Positions 16,689 to 26,360 are shown, counted from the first letter of the stretch. The stretch is 64,000 nucleotides of DNA from Hymenobacter pini (GCF_020421205.1 NZ_JAIZZH010000007.1:124001-188000), one strand, 5' to 3'. Notes: generated by a model not told the origin, from the sequence alone. Program-made: numbers and translations.

Positions 16689-17777
16689 CTAGGGCAGGTC
16701 GTTGAAGCTGACCACCGTCACGCTGGGCATGGCGCGAAGCAGTTCACTCATCAGCTGGCCGTGAGAAGCGCCAACGGCTACCACCACCCGGCGGGCACCC
16801 TGCTGGCGGGCCAGGCGCACCACATTGGCGCACATACCCTGGTTACGCAGCAGCCACTGCGCCTTCATGGCTTTTACCTCTTCGGTGGGGAAGCCGGGGG
16901 TGCCGTACAGGGCCACGCCACCGTAAAAATTGACGGGCTCATCTACCTGCGCGTAGGCAGGAGCGTTGAGGGCTTGATAGATGGCCAGCGGAGTATTGGT
17001 AGTGGGGCCGTAGTTACCGTAGGCGGTGCCGGCAGCATTAATTCTGCGCAAAGTGACGGCTTCGGCGGAGGTTGAGTCCAGCTTAACGCGGGCTTTCAGA
17101 GCTTTCATCTGCTTATCGGCCTGCGCCCAGGCGGCACTCCAGGCGGCGTCGTAGAGCTGGCAGTCCATGGGGTACACCTGCGGGTGCTGCAGTTCGTAGG
17201 CCAGCGGGAAGAAGATCTTATGGTACTCGCTGGTGGGCCGCACCAGGCGGCGCCGCTGCAGGGAGTCGGAGCCGCCGAATATGGTGTTGAAGTAGGTCAG
17301 CTCCTGCCCGCCGAAGCGGGGCTTCATTTCCTGATTGAGCAGGTACAGCTGGTACTCGGCATTGGCGCGGTCGAAGCCGAGTACATAGCTGCGGGCCAGG
17401 TTTATACGGGTTTTGTGGTAGTACGGGAAGCCGGCCAACGCCTGCCGGGCCTTTTCCATCTGGCGCTCCGTAAGGGGCCGGGCCTGTGGGCTGCGCTGCT
17501 GCACGAACTGGCGGCGGGCCCGGAACAGGCGGGGCGCGTAGCTGTCGGCAGGCAGCTGCTGCATTTCCGTGGCCGAGATGTACTCGCCGAAAATCATATC
17601 GGGCTTGTAGGCTTTCAGCTTCTCGATGACGGGCCGGTAGCTGGCATCGGGGCCGGGGTTGCCGTGCGAGGAAGCCACCACCACCACCTCAAGCGGCGCG
17701 GCAGACTGAGAACGGGCGGCTAGGGGAAGTACCAGCAGCAGGCAGAACAGTAGGCGACGGAGCGGGAAAAGTAGCAT
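16689..17777 (-). CDS. Exported TraB/ChaN-like protein, probably DUF5694 family
   Basis: 362 residues with a signal peptide (LLFCLLLVLPLAARSQ). The mature protein begins with a strand and GxxH-like turn (VVVVASSHGNP), then IEKLKAYKPDMIFGEYIS, and ends with VVVAVGASHGQLMSELLRA. Those two segments match the first and last motifs of the TraB/ChaN/EreA-type fold; I believe this branch is DUF5694. Catalytic function is not established for it. It is flanked by the def terminator on one side and by 200 bp of upstream DNA on the other, so it is a single-gene unit. Confidence 0.65.
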   Translation of the reverse strand: MLLFPLRRLLFCLLLVLPLAARSQSAAPLEVVVVASSHGNPGPDASYRPVIEKLKAYKPDMIFGEYISATEMQQLPADSYAPRLFRARRQFVQQRSPQARPLTERQMEKARQALAGFPYYHKTRINLARSYVLGFDRANAEYQLYLLNQEMKPRFGGQELTYFNTIFGGSDSLQRRRLVRPTSEYHKIFFPLAYELQHPQVYPMDCQLYDAAWSAAWAQADKQMKALKARVKLDSTSAEAVTLRRINAAGTAYGNYGPTTNTPLAIYQALNAPAYAQVDEPVNFYGGVALYGTPGFPTEEVKAMKAQWLLRNQGMCANVVRLARQQGARRVVVAVGASHGQLMSELLRAMPSVTVVSFNDLP

Positions 17778-17986
17778 GACGAAAGAGAGAGGAGGTGGAG
17801 TGGCAGAACTGATTCAAAAGTGCAGGGCAGGCTACGCTGTCGAAACTTTATTATTCCAACCACCCAAAACCACCTGTCAACTGCCCAAAACAACCCGATA
17901 GGTCCCGCCCCGCCGGTTCAGGCATCAAACTGCCTCATTCACATAATAAACTACCGTCACCGGGTGGCACCTGCTACTTTTAGGCC

Positions 17987-19003
17987 ATGACGAAACGCCA
18001 GATTGTTGGACTGCATCTGCTTTGCTGGACGCTGTGGGCCGGCTACATCGGCCTGGGCCTTTACTTTGATGGAGCCAAGCCGGTACGAGCCACCCTCACG
18101 GGTACTATCCTGCTGGCGGAGTGCATGGAGTTCTACCTGGGCTACCTGTGGGTGTTTCCGCGCTACCTGCGGCGCGGCAAGCTGCCGCAGTTGCTGCTGG
18201 GCGTGGCCGGTATTATGGCTACCTTCATTGGGCTGCGCTATCTGCTGGAACAGGTACTGCTGCCCGCCACGCTGGGCTTCGGCAACTACGACGCTGATAC
18301 GCCGGCCAGCACCTACATACTGGAAAACCTGTACTGGGGCACTTCCTACATCGTGCTGAGTGCGGCGGTGTGGGGGCTGGAAAACGCGTTTCGGCGGGAG
18401 CGGGAACACCAGCAGCTCCAGCAGGAGAAAACCCGGGCTGAGCTGGCCTTCCTCAAAACCCAGATCAACCCGCACTTCCTCTATAACACGCTCAACTACC
18501 TCTACGCCGAGGCCTACGTAGTATCGGAGCCGCTGGCCGAGGCGGTGCTGCGCCTCTCCGACCTGATGCGCTACATGCTCACGGAAAGCCCCGACGGCAC
18601 GGCCAGTCTGCAGCACGAGGTGGACTACCTGCACAACTACCTGGCACTGCACCGGCTGCGGTTCGAGGACCGGTTTTTTGTGGAACTGGACGTGCAGGGG
18701 GCTGTTAATGGACAGCGGGTAGCGGCGTTGCTGCTGATTCCGTTCGTGGAAAACGCTCTTAAGCACGGCGTAACCAGCCGGCCCGAGTGCCCGGTGCGTA
18801 TCAGCCTGCGGCTACCCACGCCCCGGCAGCTGCAGTTTGAGGTGCATAATCACATCAGCCAGCACCAGAAAGACCACACGACGGGCATCGGGCTGGGCAA
18901 TATCCGGCGGCGGCTGGAACTGCTCTACCCCGGCCGGCACCGGCTGGAAATCCGGAATGACGGGACGACGCACCACACGCTGCTGGAGCTGGAATTGGGG
19001 TAA
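17987..19003 (+). CDS. LytS-like sensor histidine kinase
   Basis: 338 residues. Four hydrophobic segments in residues 5-130 form a membrane sensor. A short helical linker (RREREHQQLQQEKTRAEL) follows, then the His_kinase core LKTQINPHFLYNTLNYLY with phospho-accepting His163, and the ATP-binding region (LLIPFVENALKHGV, GIGLGNIRRRLELLY). This is the LytS/YpdA class, which pairs with LytTR regulators; such a gene lies 109 bp downstream. A TACTTTTAG promoter-like word is only a few bases before the ATG. The ligand is unknown. Confidence 0.9.
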   Translation: MTKRQIVGLHLLCWTLWAGYIGLGLYFDGAKPVRATLTGTILLAECMEFYLGYLWVFPRYLRRGKLPQLLLGVAGIMATFIGLRYLLEQVLLPATLGFGNYDADTPASTYILENLYWGTSYIVLSAAVWGLENAFRREREHQQLQQEKTRAELAFLKTQINPHFLYNTLNYLYAEAYVVSEPLAEAVLRLSDLMRYMLTESPDGTASLQHEVDYLHNYLALHRLRFEDRFFVELDVQGAVNGQRVAALLLIPFVENALKHGVTSRPECPVRISLRLPTPRQLQFEVHNHISQHQKDHTTGIGLGNIRRRLELLYPGRHRLEIRNDGTTHHTLLELELG

Positions 19004-19112
19004 AATCCTGGCTATTTCCTGACGACGTTTTCCGCAGAGGGCAAGAAGGGAAACGCAGAAGGCGTAGCACTGTTCGGTCGGCTATATTGCGGTTCCACTT
19101 GTGCCCGCCGCT

Positions 19113-19856
19113 ATGCTCCGCTGTATTGCCGTTGATGATGAAGCCTACGCCAGTCGGCTGCTGGCCGCCTACATCCAGAAAATTCCAGGCCTGGAGCTGG
19201 TCGGTACCACTACCAACCCCATTGAGGCGCTGCAGTGGGTGCAGGCAGACCGCGTCGACCTTGTATTCCTCGACATTCAGATGCCCGAGCTGACGGGCCT
19301 GCAGTTTTTGAAGGTGTGCGGCAGTCGTTGTAAAGTCATCCTCACCACCGCCTACCCCGAGTATGCGCTGCAAGGCTACGAGCACGACGTGGTAGACTAC
19401 CTGCTTAAGCCCATTGCCTTCGACCGGTTTCTGCGGGCCGTGCAAAAAGCCCAAGCCCTGCTGGTGCCCGCCACCTCCCTGGCCGTATCAGCCGCGCCGC
19501 TGCCCGTGGCACCGGCACCAGCCGCGCCGGCAGCCACTGGCTACCTATTCGTGAAGGGCGAAAGCAAAAACAAGTTTCTGCGCGTCAGCCACGCCGATAT
19601 TCTGTATGCCGAAGCCCTGGGCAACTACGTGACGCTGTTTGTAGCGGGCCAGCGCCTCATCACCTACCAGACGCTGAAAGAGCTGGCCGCCCAGCTACCA
19701 CAGCCTCCGTTTCTGCGGGTGCATAAGTCGTTCCTAGTAGCCGTGGATAAGATCAGCATGGTAGATGGCAACACGGTATACATTGGTGAGCGGGCCATTC
19801 CGGTAGGCGAAACCTACCGCGAGAGTCTGTACCGGCTGGTGCGGGAACGGGAGTAG
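19113..19856 (+). CDS. LytTR-family response regulator
   Basis: About 247 residues from MLRCIAVDDE. The receiver domain has acidic residues at 8-9, phospho-acceptor Asp54 in VFLDIQMPEL and the conserved Lys in LLKPIAF. A proline/alanine-rich linker (about residues 120-142) joins it to the LytTR DNA-binding domain (YAEALGNYVTLFV, FLRVHKSFLVAVDKI, GERAIPVGETYRESL). It is the evident partner of the LytS-like kinase. A GTG at 19101 is an alternative start; the ATG gives the normal receiver N-terminus. Confidence 0.9.
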   Translation: MLRCIAVDDEAYASRLLAAYIQKIPGLELVGTTTNPIEALQWVQADRVDLVFLDIQMPELTGLQFLKVCGSRCKVILTTAYPEYALQGYEHDVVDYLLKPIAFDRFLRAVQKAQALLVPATSLAVSAAPLPVAPAPAAPAATGYLFVKGESKNKFLRVSHADILYAEALGNYVTLFVAGQRLITYQTLKELAAQLPQPPFLRVHKSFLVAVDKISMVDGNTVYIGERAIPVGETYRESLYRLVRERE

Positions 19857-19864
19857 GGCAGCAG

Positions 19865-19895
19865 TTGGCAGGCTCGGGAACTCCGTGTATCTTCC
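19865..19895 (+). promoter_or_regulatory. Promoter for the phospholipase-like gene
   Basis: TTG at 19865-19867 and TATCTTCC at 19888-19895 are separated by 20 bp, close to the Bacteroidota TTG-N19-TAnnTTTG pattern. The expected start of transcription is just before the ATG at 19919, which also supports that start over the longer reading frame. Confidence 0.5.
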
Positions 19896-19918
19896 TCGCT
19901 CTATCCGCTGTATTCCAG

Positions 19919-20893
19919 ATGTCTATGCCTCGTATTCTACCGCTGCTTGGTTTCCTACTGTTACTTACCTCTACGGCGCAGGCCTGGGGCTTTTTTGGGC
20001 ACCGGCTGATTAACCGCCTGGCGGTGTACACGCTGCCGCCCGAAATGATCAGTTTCTACAAGGCCAACATCGACTACCTCACCGACAACGCCACCCGGCC
20101 CGACTCGCGCCGCACAGTGGTGCCCGGCGAGGCCCCGCGCCACTTCCTGGACGTGGATGTGTACGGCGACTCAGCCCTGACCAAACTGCCCCGCTCCTAC
20201 GCCGATGCCGTGGCCCTGTTGGGCGAAGACTCGCTGCTACGGCACGGCATTGTGCCCTGGCAGGTGGCCCGCATGAAGGGTCAACTCACGGCCGCTTTCC
20301 AAGCCCACGACGCCGACCGGATTCTGCACCTCTCGGCCGATATGGGCCATTACGTGGCCGATGCCTGCGTGCCGCTGCACACCACCCACAACTACAACGG
20401 GCAATTGACCGGGCAACGCGGCATTCACGGCCTCTGGGAAAGCCGCCTGCCCGAGCTGCTCAGCACCAACTACGACTTCTTTACCGGTCCGGCTCCGTAC
20501 CTGGATAAACCCACGGACGTTATCTGGACCACGGTGGCCCGCTCCAACGCGGCCGTGGACTCGGTGCTGCGGTTTGAGCGGGAACTGAGCCAGAAAATGC
20601 CTGCTGACCGCAAATACGGCTTCGAGCAGCGCGGCAACCTCACGGTGCGCACCTACTCCCGCGAGTTTGCCCGCGAGTACCACCAGCGCCTCAACGGGCA
20701 GGTAGAGCGGCAGATGCGGCTGGCGGCGCGGCTGGTGGGTGCGTTCTGGTACACGGCTTGGGTAGATGCCGGCCAGCCTGATCTGGGCACGCTGCCCCGC
20801 TCCCCCTCGGCCGAAGAACAGCAACGCCTAGCCCTGGAAGCCAAACAGCTGGAACAAGCCCCCGCCAAGCCCGTAGCCGGCCATGAGGAGTAA
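19919..20893 (+). CDS. Exported zinc phospholipase C/S1-P1 nuclease-fold protein
   Basis: About 324 residues with a signal peptide (LLGFLLLLTSTAQA). Cleavage would leave mature N-terminal Trp-Gly-Phe-Phe-Gly-His, the hallmark of the PLC/S1-P1 fold, in which Trp1 is a zinc ligand. Further His/Asp ligands are visible in APRHFLDVD, LHLSADMGHYVADACVPLHT (HxxxxxGHxxxD...H) and GIHGLWESRL. The fold covers phospholipases and 3'-nucleases; I cannot decide which. It lies directly after the LytTR regulator but has its own promoter. Confidence 0.85.
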   Translation: MSMPRILPLLGFLLLLTSTAQAWGFFGHRLINRLAVYTLPPEMISFYKANIDYLTDNATRPDSRRTVVPGEAPRHFLDVDVYGDSALTKLPRSYADAVALLGEDSLLRHGIVPWQVARMKGQLTAAFQAHDADRILHLSADMGHYVADACVPLHTTHNYNGQLTGQRGIHGLWESRLPELLSTNYDFFTGPAPYLDKPTDVIWTTVARSNAAVDSVLRFERELSQKMPADRKYGFEQRGNLTVRTYSREFAREYHQRLNGQVERQMRLAARLVGAFWYTAWVDAGQPDLGTLPRSPSAEEQQRLALEAKQLEQAPAKPVAGHEE

Positions 20894-20941
20894 TGCCTGA
20901 TTAGCCGGGCTTTTTTCGGCCGTGTGCTCTGAACAACAAGC

Positions 20942-20981
20942 CGTCTGGCCCGTTGCGCGGTCTTGCGCAACAGGCCAGACG
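20942..20981. terminator. Terminator hairpin between convergent genes
   Basis: CGTCTGGCC-C-GTTGCGC pairs with GCGCAAC-A-GGCCAGACG around a GGTCTT loop: two perfect stem blocks separated by a single mismatch. It lies between the convergent phospholipase-like gene and the exported hypothetical. Confidence 0.8.
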
Positions 20982-20999
20982 ATACAAGTACGACAATGC

Positions 21000-21596
21000 T
21001 TATTGTACACTCAGCTGGCCAGCGCCGCTGGTACGCACTGAAACATTGCCACCGCTGCTGAAGCTGAAGCCCGGCTGCCCCGGAAACACATTGCGCAGCG
21101 TACCACCGTTGATGACGCCAATCAGGTTACCGCTGTTGCTTACCACGTTGCGCGGGCCGGCATTCTGCACGCCCAGCCCGCCAGCTGCCACGGCACTTCC
21201 CCCCGAGGCCAGCACGTCGCCGTTGGCATTGAGGCGGCTAACTCCCAGCGCACTGCCGTTGTGCAGGGCCTGCACCACGTAGGTACCATCCTGCATCTTG
21301 AAATAGTTGAGGCGCACTCCGCTGCGCTTGTACTGTTTCACATATTCTACCAAATCGGCGTAGCTGGCCCAAGAGCCGTTGTTGTACAGCTTGGGGTTGC
21401 ACTCACAGGTGCTGAACTCGCCATTAGGGGCATTGCTGCCGCCCGTAGCCGGGCTGAGGAAGGCCAGATTAATCCACGGGTCGGCGCAGGGGCGGTTACG
21501 GAAGGCTTCGGTTTGCTGCGCCGAGGGGTTGCTTTGCGCAACGGCGCTGCCGCTGAAGGCCGCCAGGGCCAGCAGTGCAAGACAAGATTTCAACAT
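21000..21596 (-). CDS. Hypothetical exported protein
   Basis: About 198 residues from MLKSCLALLALAAFSGSAVAQ, a clean signal peptide; the longer frame upstream is unlikely. The mature protein has three cysteines in RPCADPWINLAFLS and STCECNP, and a C-terminal glycine/asparagine-rich stretch (ASGGSAVAAGGLGV, NVVSNSGNLIGVINGG) suggestive of a beta-solenoid or flexible surface segment. I do not recognise a family. It may be surface-exposed or a small adhesin-like protein, but this is a guess from composition only. Confidence 0.65.
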   Translation of the reverse strand: MLKSCLALLALAAFSGSAVAQSNPSAQQTEAFRNRPCADPWINLAFLSPATGGSNAPNGEFSTCECNPKLYNNGSWASYADLVEYVKQYKRSGVRLNYFKMQDGTYVVQALHNGSALGVSRLNANGDVLASGGSAVAAGGLGVQNAGPRNVVSNSGNLIGVINGGTLRNVFPGQPGFSFSSGGNVSVRTSGAGQLSVQ

Positions 21597-21855
21597 ACAG
21601 ATTGCGGAAATAGCGTGAGAGGAAAACACGGCCGGAAGCTAAAGCGGCGGCCACCCCACAGCGGCCCCGAGTAGAGTAAAGCGCCCAAAAAATCGACCAG
21701 CGGCAGCCTTGGTAGAGGAGTGCCCACCGAGCCCGCCGGGCAGTTCGCCGAGCAGGACTGACCATGGAGCCGGGGCCGGACAACTTACCTCAACCATCTG
21801 CGTAGGAAACGCGCCCCACCCATGGGCTTTTGTGATTTTTTACGCTGCTGCCCTT

Positions 21856-24201
21856 ATGCGCAAACTATACGGTGTTCCCACCCTGCTGCTTTTATGGCTT
21901 TTCGCATTTCCGGCTTCGTTGCACGCCCAGAAAGTGGGCCTAGTGCTGAGCGGGGGCGGGGCCAAGGGTCTGGCCCACGTGGGTGTGCTGAAGGTGCTGG
22001 AGGAAAACCGGATTCCCATCGACTACATTGTGGGCACCAGCATGGGGGCCATTGTGGGGGGCATGTACGCCGCCGGCTACTCACCCAAGGAAATCGAGGA
22101 AATAGTGATGAAGCCGGAGTTCCAGACCTGGGTATCGGGCCGGCCGCTGGAGGGCAAGGTGTTCAACTACTATGATATTGACCCCAACCCTGCCGCCCTG
22201 CACCTGCGCCTGGCCCTCGACTCCACGCTGAAAGTGCGCGTAACGCCTAAGTTGGTGGATGACGTGACGCTGAATTACGTGCTGGCCACCATGCTGGCCC
22301 CGGCCGGCGCTATTTCCGACTACAACTTCAACAACCTGCTGGTGCCCTACCGGGCCGTGGCTACGGAGGTGTTTACCCGCGAAAAGATTGTGCAGCGCAG
22401 CGGCTCCCTCTCGGATGCGGTGCGCAATTCCATGGCGTTTCCGCTGGCGTTCCGGCCCATCCGGCAGGCCGATGGGCGCTACCTGTTTGATGGGGCCGTG
22501 GTAGACAACTTCCCTACCGGTGTCATGCGCCAGGAGTTTAAGCCCGACGTAATTATTGGGGTGAACGTGGGCGACGTGGCCTTCGAGAAATACCCCAAAG
22601 ACAAAGACGACGCCCTGCTAACCAGCACGCTGCTGTTTCTGGGCTCCAACGTGGCCGATACCACCTCAGTAGGCCCCAACGGCATTTTCATTCAGCCTAA
22701 GCTGGGGGATATTACGGCCGCCGACTTCACCAAAGTAAAGCAGCTAGTGACTCTGGGCCGGCAAGCTGCCGAAAACAAACTCCCGCAGATTCAGCGCCGC
22801 ATTGCGCGCCGCGAGGATACTCTGGCCCTGCAGCAGCGGCGGCGGGCGTTTCAGGAAAAAGCGCCCCGCCCGGAGTTCAAGCAGGTGAACGTGCAGGGCA
22901 TTCCGGAAGTGCAGCAGAATTTCGTGCGGCGCTTCTTCCAGCGCACCGGCTCCACCTACACGCCCTCTGACATTGAGGAGGGCTACTACCGGCTCGTTAA
23001 CAACGACTTCTTCAACGGGGTGTACCCGCGCATCCGCTACGACCGGCAGAAGCAGGGGTACGTGTTCAACGTGGATGCCCGACAGAACTCCAACCTTTCC
23101 ACCGACCTGGGGGTGTTGCTGACCACCCGCTCCATGAACAACTTTTACATAGGCGGCAGCTACCGTTACCTCAACCGGTATCTGTACACCATAAAGGCGG
23201 ATGCTACCATTGGGCGGTTTTATAACGGAGCCCGGGGCTCTTTCCGGGTGAGCATTCCGGGCAATATTCCGGTGTATTTCGAGCCGACGGTCATCTTCAA
23301 CAACTTCAACTACCAGGATACCGGCGGGCTCCTAGGCAGCGGTAAAGCTGCCCAGAATACCCAAATTCAGCAGCGCGACCTGCAAACGATTCTGCAGGTA
23401 GGCATCAGCCCGAATTACCGAAGCCGCTACGTGCTCAGCGGGGGCCTGTTTACCAACCGGGACAACTTTGCCAACACCGACCAGATTCGTACGGACGATA
23501 AGCTGGACCTGGACCGTTTTCAGGGCGCTACGGCTACTGTGCGCTTTGAGCGCAACTCCCTCAACCGCCGCCAGTATGCCACTGCCGGCCGCCGCGCCGA
23601 GTTCGGCTTCCGGGGGGTAAGCGGGCAGGAGAAATACGAGCCGGGCTCAACCGCTGACGGTCTGGAAGGCCGCACCCGCAACCACCAATGGGTAAAAGCC
23701 AGCCTGTTTCTGGAGCAGTACTTCAACCTAAACAAGGTGGATACGGTGGGCGCCCGCACTCACGCCTGGGGTTTTGTGACGGATCTGGTGGCCAGCACCC
23801 AGGGGCCGTTTGCCACTTACCGCGCCTCCCTCACGTCATCGTCGGCCTTCCTGCCCCTGCCCGATTCGCGCACGATTTTTCTGGATAACTACCGGGGTAC
23901 CGCTTACGGAGCCGTGGGCCTGCGCTACGTGAAGGCCTTGCTGGGCTCCTTGGAATGGCGCACCGAAGCTTACGGCCACGTGCTGGTACGGCCCTGGCAA
24001 CGCCGGGAGGACAACGCGCTGCTGGCTAAGCGCGGCAACATCATCACCCGCCCCTACCTCACCCTCATGACGGGCTTCCAGTACCAGACGCCCGTGGGCC
24101 CAGCCGCCCTCCAGTTCATTCACTATGATGAGAAGGACCACCAGTTTGGGGTATTCGCCCACATTGGGTTCGTCCTGTTCCGGGACCGGCCGCTGGATTA
24201 A
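21856..24201 (+). CDS. Patatin-like phospholipase with Omp85-type outer-membrane barrel
   Basis: 781 residues from MRKLYGVPTLLLLWLFAF with a signal peptide ending LHAQ. Residues about 25-300 are a patatin domain: oxyanion loop SGGGAKGLAHVG, nucleophile elbow GTSMGAIVGG and DGAVVDN (Ser-Asp dyad). A POTRA-like segment follows (FKQVNVQGIPEVQQNFVRRF), then a long C-terminal beta-barrel of the BamA/surface-antigen type ending in the hydrophobic GVFAHIGFVLF. This resembles type Vd, PlpD-like autotransporters in Proteobacteria and the RssA-Omp85 fusions of Bacteroidota. The preferred ATG at 21856 starts the signal peptide; an upstream frame extension is not credible. Confidence 0.9.
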   Translation: MRKLYGVPTLLLLWLFAFPASLHAQKVGLVLSGGGAKGLAHVGVLKVLEENRIPIDYIVGTSMGAIVGGMYAAGYSPKEIEEIVMKPEFQTWVSGRPLEGKVFNYYDIDPNPAALHLRLALDSTLKVRVTPKLVDDVTLNYVLATMLAPAGAISDYNFNNLLVPYRAVATEVFTREKIVQRSGSLSDAVRNSMAFPLAFRPIRQADGRYLFDGAVVDNFPTGVMRQEFKPDVIIGVNVGDVAFEKYPKDKDDALLTSTLLFLGSNVADTTSVGPNGIFIQPKLGDITAADFTKVKQLVTLGRQAAENKLPQIQRRIARREDTLALQQRRRAFQEKAPRPEFKQVNVQGIPEVQQNFVRRFFQRTGSTYTPSDIEEGYYRLVNNDFFNGVYPRIRYDRQKQGYVFNVDARQNSNLSTDLGVLLTTRSMNNFYIGGSYRYLNRYLYTIKADATIGRFYNGARGSFRVSIPGNIPVYFEPTVIFNNFNYQDTGGLLGSGKAAQNTQIQQRDLQTILQVGISPNYRSRYVLSGGLFTNRDNFANTDQIRTDDKLDLDRFQGATATVRFERNSLNRRQYATAGRRAEFGFRGVSGQEKYEPGSTADGLEGRTRNHQWVKASLFLEQYFNLNKVDTVGARTHAWGFVTDLVASTQGPFATYRASLTSSSAFLPLPDSRTIFLDNYRGTAYGAVGLRYVKALLGSLEWRTEAYGHVLVRPWQRREDNALLAKRGNIITRPYLTLMTGFQYQTPVGPAALQFIHYDEKDHQFGVFAHIGFVLFRDRPLD

Positions 24202-24210
24202 ACAGTTAAT

Positions 24211-24299
24211 TGCTGAATGGGTGAATGGATGAATTGTTAAACTGTCGTCCTAGGCAGCACGAAGGACGACAGCTCAACCATTCACCAATTCACTCACTG
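24211..24299. repeat. Quasi-periodic inverted TGAATGGG word repeat
   Basis: The left arm is built of 8-nt words (TGAATGGG, TGAATGGA, TGAATTGT). The right arm (24276-24299) carries the reverse complement and overlaps the pullulanase stop codon at 24294-24296. Inside, CTGTCGTCCT (24242-24251) pairs perfectly with AGGACGACAG (24263-24272). It probably terminates both convergent genes. Confidence 0.75.
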
Positions 24300-26291
24300 C
24301 ACCAAAATCAGCGCTGAAGAAGCAGGCACTTCTACGGCATCCGTTGCTACGTTCAGTTTGCGTAAGCCTTTGGGGTTGATTTCGTCACCGCTCAGCACCA
24401 CCGAGTAGGTACCAGCAGGCACCGGAATACGGGCCGGCTGGCGGTTACCATTGAAGAGCACCACAATGTTGTTCCATTCGTCGCCACCGGCGTGGTCTTT
24501 CAGGCGGTAGCCGATAGTGGTGGCGGGCAGATTTGGCAGGAACTCCAGGTGCTGCTGAATCAGCTCCTGGGTAGGCAGCCGGAAGGCCGGGTGCGCCTTC
24601 CTGAGCGCCAGCAGCTGCTGATAGAAAGTAAATACGCGCTGGTACTGCTGCTTGCGGCTCCAGTCCAGCTGGTTGATGCTGTCGGGCAGATTGTAGGAGT
24701 TGTGCGAGCCGAACTTGGTGCGCAGAAACTCGTCGCCAATAGGCAGGAAGGGTACGCCCTGCGAGGTAAACACGATGGTGTTGCTGAGCAGGTCCATCTT
24801 GAGCCGCTCATCTTCCGAGACGCCGGGGTTGGAGGCTGCCAGCTTGTCCCAGAGCACCATATCATCGTGGCAGGCCACGTAGTTGATGGTTTGCGCCGGC
24901 GAGGCCGCCCAGGGCGCTTTCGAGTAATTGACTTTGGTGTAATCCAGTTGCGGGTGCTGGGTGGCAGCCACGATGCCAAACTTCACACTTTCCTCCAGGC
25001 CCGGCCGGCCGCTGGCGAAGCCCGGTTCGGTTTGGCGGGCAAAATGGCCCTTCACCCCATCGCGCAGCTCATCCGAAAAGGCGGCTATACGGTCCAGCTT
25101 CTGCATGTTGGCTTTCAGGGCTCGTTCGGTTTCGGGCAGGGGGCTGCTACCGGCGGCCCAGCCTTCCCCGTACACGAAAATGCTGTGGTCCTGCTGGTCG
25201 AGGGCCACGCGCACGGCCCGCATGGTACGCAAGTCCAGCACGCCCATCAGGTCGAACCGGAAGCCATCCACATGGTATTGCCGGGCCCAGAACGCTACCG
25301 ACTCCACGATGAGCTTGCGCACCATGGGCCGCTCGGAGGCAATTTCGTTGCCGCAGGCCGCCGCATCGGAGAGCGTGCCATCGGGGCGGTGGCGGTAGTA
25401 GTAGCCGGGCACCAGCTGCTCGAACGAAGTGCGCGAAATGGCGGTAGTGTGGTTGTACACCACATCCAGCACCAGCCGCAGCCCCCGGCGGTGCAGGGCC
25501 TGCATCACCTGTTTCAGCTCCCGGATGCGGGCGGCAGGGTCGGCGGCGTCGGTAGCGTAGGAGCCCTCGGGCGTGGTATAGTGCAGGGGTTCATAGCCCC
25601 AGTTGTACTGCCCGCTCAAGGGTCGGCTTTCGTCGATGGAGGCGAAGTCGTTGGTGGGCAGCAGGTGCAGGTGGGTGATGCCCAGCTCCGAGAGGTGGTC
25701 GAGGCCGGTTTTGACCGTGCCCGAGCGGGTGCCGGCTTCCGTCAGGCCTAGGTATTTGCCCTTGTGCTGAATGCCCGACTGCGGATGCATGGACAGGTCG
25801 CGCACGTGCAGCTCCCCAATTAGAATATCGGTGGGTTGCTTGAGGGCGGGCCGCTCGTCTTCGTCCCAGCCGGGCGGATTTATGGTAGCGGGGTCGAGCA
25901 GGGCACCGCGCTGCCCGTTCAGGCCCACGGCGTGCACGTAGGAGTCGGGCACCTCGGCCATGGCCTGGCCTTTGATGGTGGCCTGCACCACGTAGAACTT
26001 GCCGGCGGGCTGGGCCGGCAGCGTATACACCCAGGTTCCGCCCCCTGACTTTTGCATGGGATACTCGGCCACGGGCACACCGCCGGTGCCGTTTTCGTAG
26101 AGTTTCAGCAGCAGCTTCTCGGCTGTAGGGGCCCACACCCGCAGCCGGGCCTGGCCGCCGTTGAAGGTCAGCCCCAGGTCGGGTCCTTCGTAGGTAGGAT
26201 ACGCATCATAGGCCTCGCCTACACGGGCCGTACGGCAAGTAGTGAGGGTAAAGAGGCCGGAAACAAGTAGAGGCAACAACCATGTTTTCAT
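24294..26291 (-). CDS. pulA: Type I pullulanase, lipoprotein
   Basis: About 665 residues from MKTWLLPLLVSGLFTLTTCR, with a lipobox (LTTC), so it should sit on the cell envelope and debranch alpha-1,6 bonds of pullulan, glycogen or limit dextrins. An N-terminal beta-sandwich (LRVWAPTAEKLLLKLY, CBM48-like) precedes the GH13 barrel with VLDVVYNHT, DGFRFDLMGVLD (nucleophile Asp), VYGEGWAAG (acid/base Glu) and YVACHDDMVLWDKL. A short C-terminal beta domain closes it. No SusC/SusD pair is nearby. An upstream Met at 26315 would put eight residues before the signal peptide and is less likely. Confidence 0.93.
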   Translation of the reverse strand: MKTWLLPLLVSGLFTLTTCRTARVGEAYDAYPTYEGPDLGLTFNGGQARLRVWAPTAEKLLLKLYENGTGGVPVAEYPMQKSGGGTWVYTLPAQPAGKFYVVQATIKGQAMAEVPDSYVHAVGLNGQRGALLDPATINPPGWDEDERPALKQPTDILIGELHVRDLSMHPQSGIQHKGKYLGLTEAGTRSGTVKTGLDHLSELGITHLHLLPTNDFASIDESRPLSGQYNWGYEPLHYTTPEGSYATDAADPAARIRELKQVMQALHRRGLRLVLDVVYNHTTAISRTSFEQLVPGYYYRHRPDGTLSDAAACGNEIASERPMVRKLIVESVAFWARQYHVDGFRFDLMGVLDLRTMRAVRVALDQQDHSIFVYGEGWAAGSSPLPETERALKANMQKLDRIAAFSDELRDGVKGHFARQTEPGFASGRPGLEESVKFGIVAATQHPQLDYTKVNYSKAPWAASPAQTINYVACHDDMVLWDKLAASNPGVSEDERLKMDLLSNTIVFTSQGVPFLPIGDEFLRTKFGSHNSYNLPDSINQLDWSRKQQYQRVFTFYQQLLALRKAHPAFRLPTQELIQQHLEFLPNLPATTIGYRLKDHAGGDEWNNIVVLFNGNRQPARIPVPAGTYSVVLSGDEINPKGLRKLNVATDAVEVPASSALILVQ

Positions 26292-26360
26292 GCGAAGGGC
26301 AGATAAGCCCCGCAAGTTCGGTGGTTTGCGCCGCCCCGGAAACTAGAACCTAAGGAATAG

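Noticed and set aside
21709..21855. A 49-residue N-terminal extension of the patatin protein
   Set aside because: The signal peptide starts cleanly at MRKLYGVPTLLLLWLF; the upstream frame is Pro/Ser-rich without character and would bury the signal sequence.
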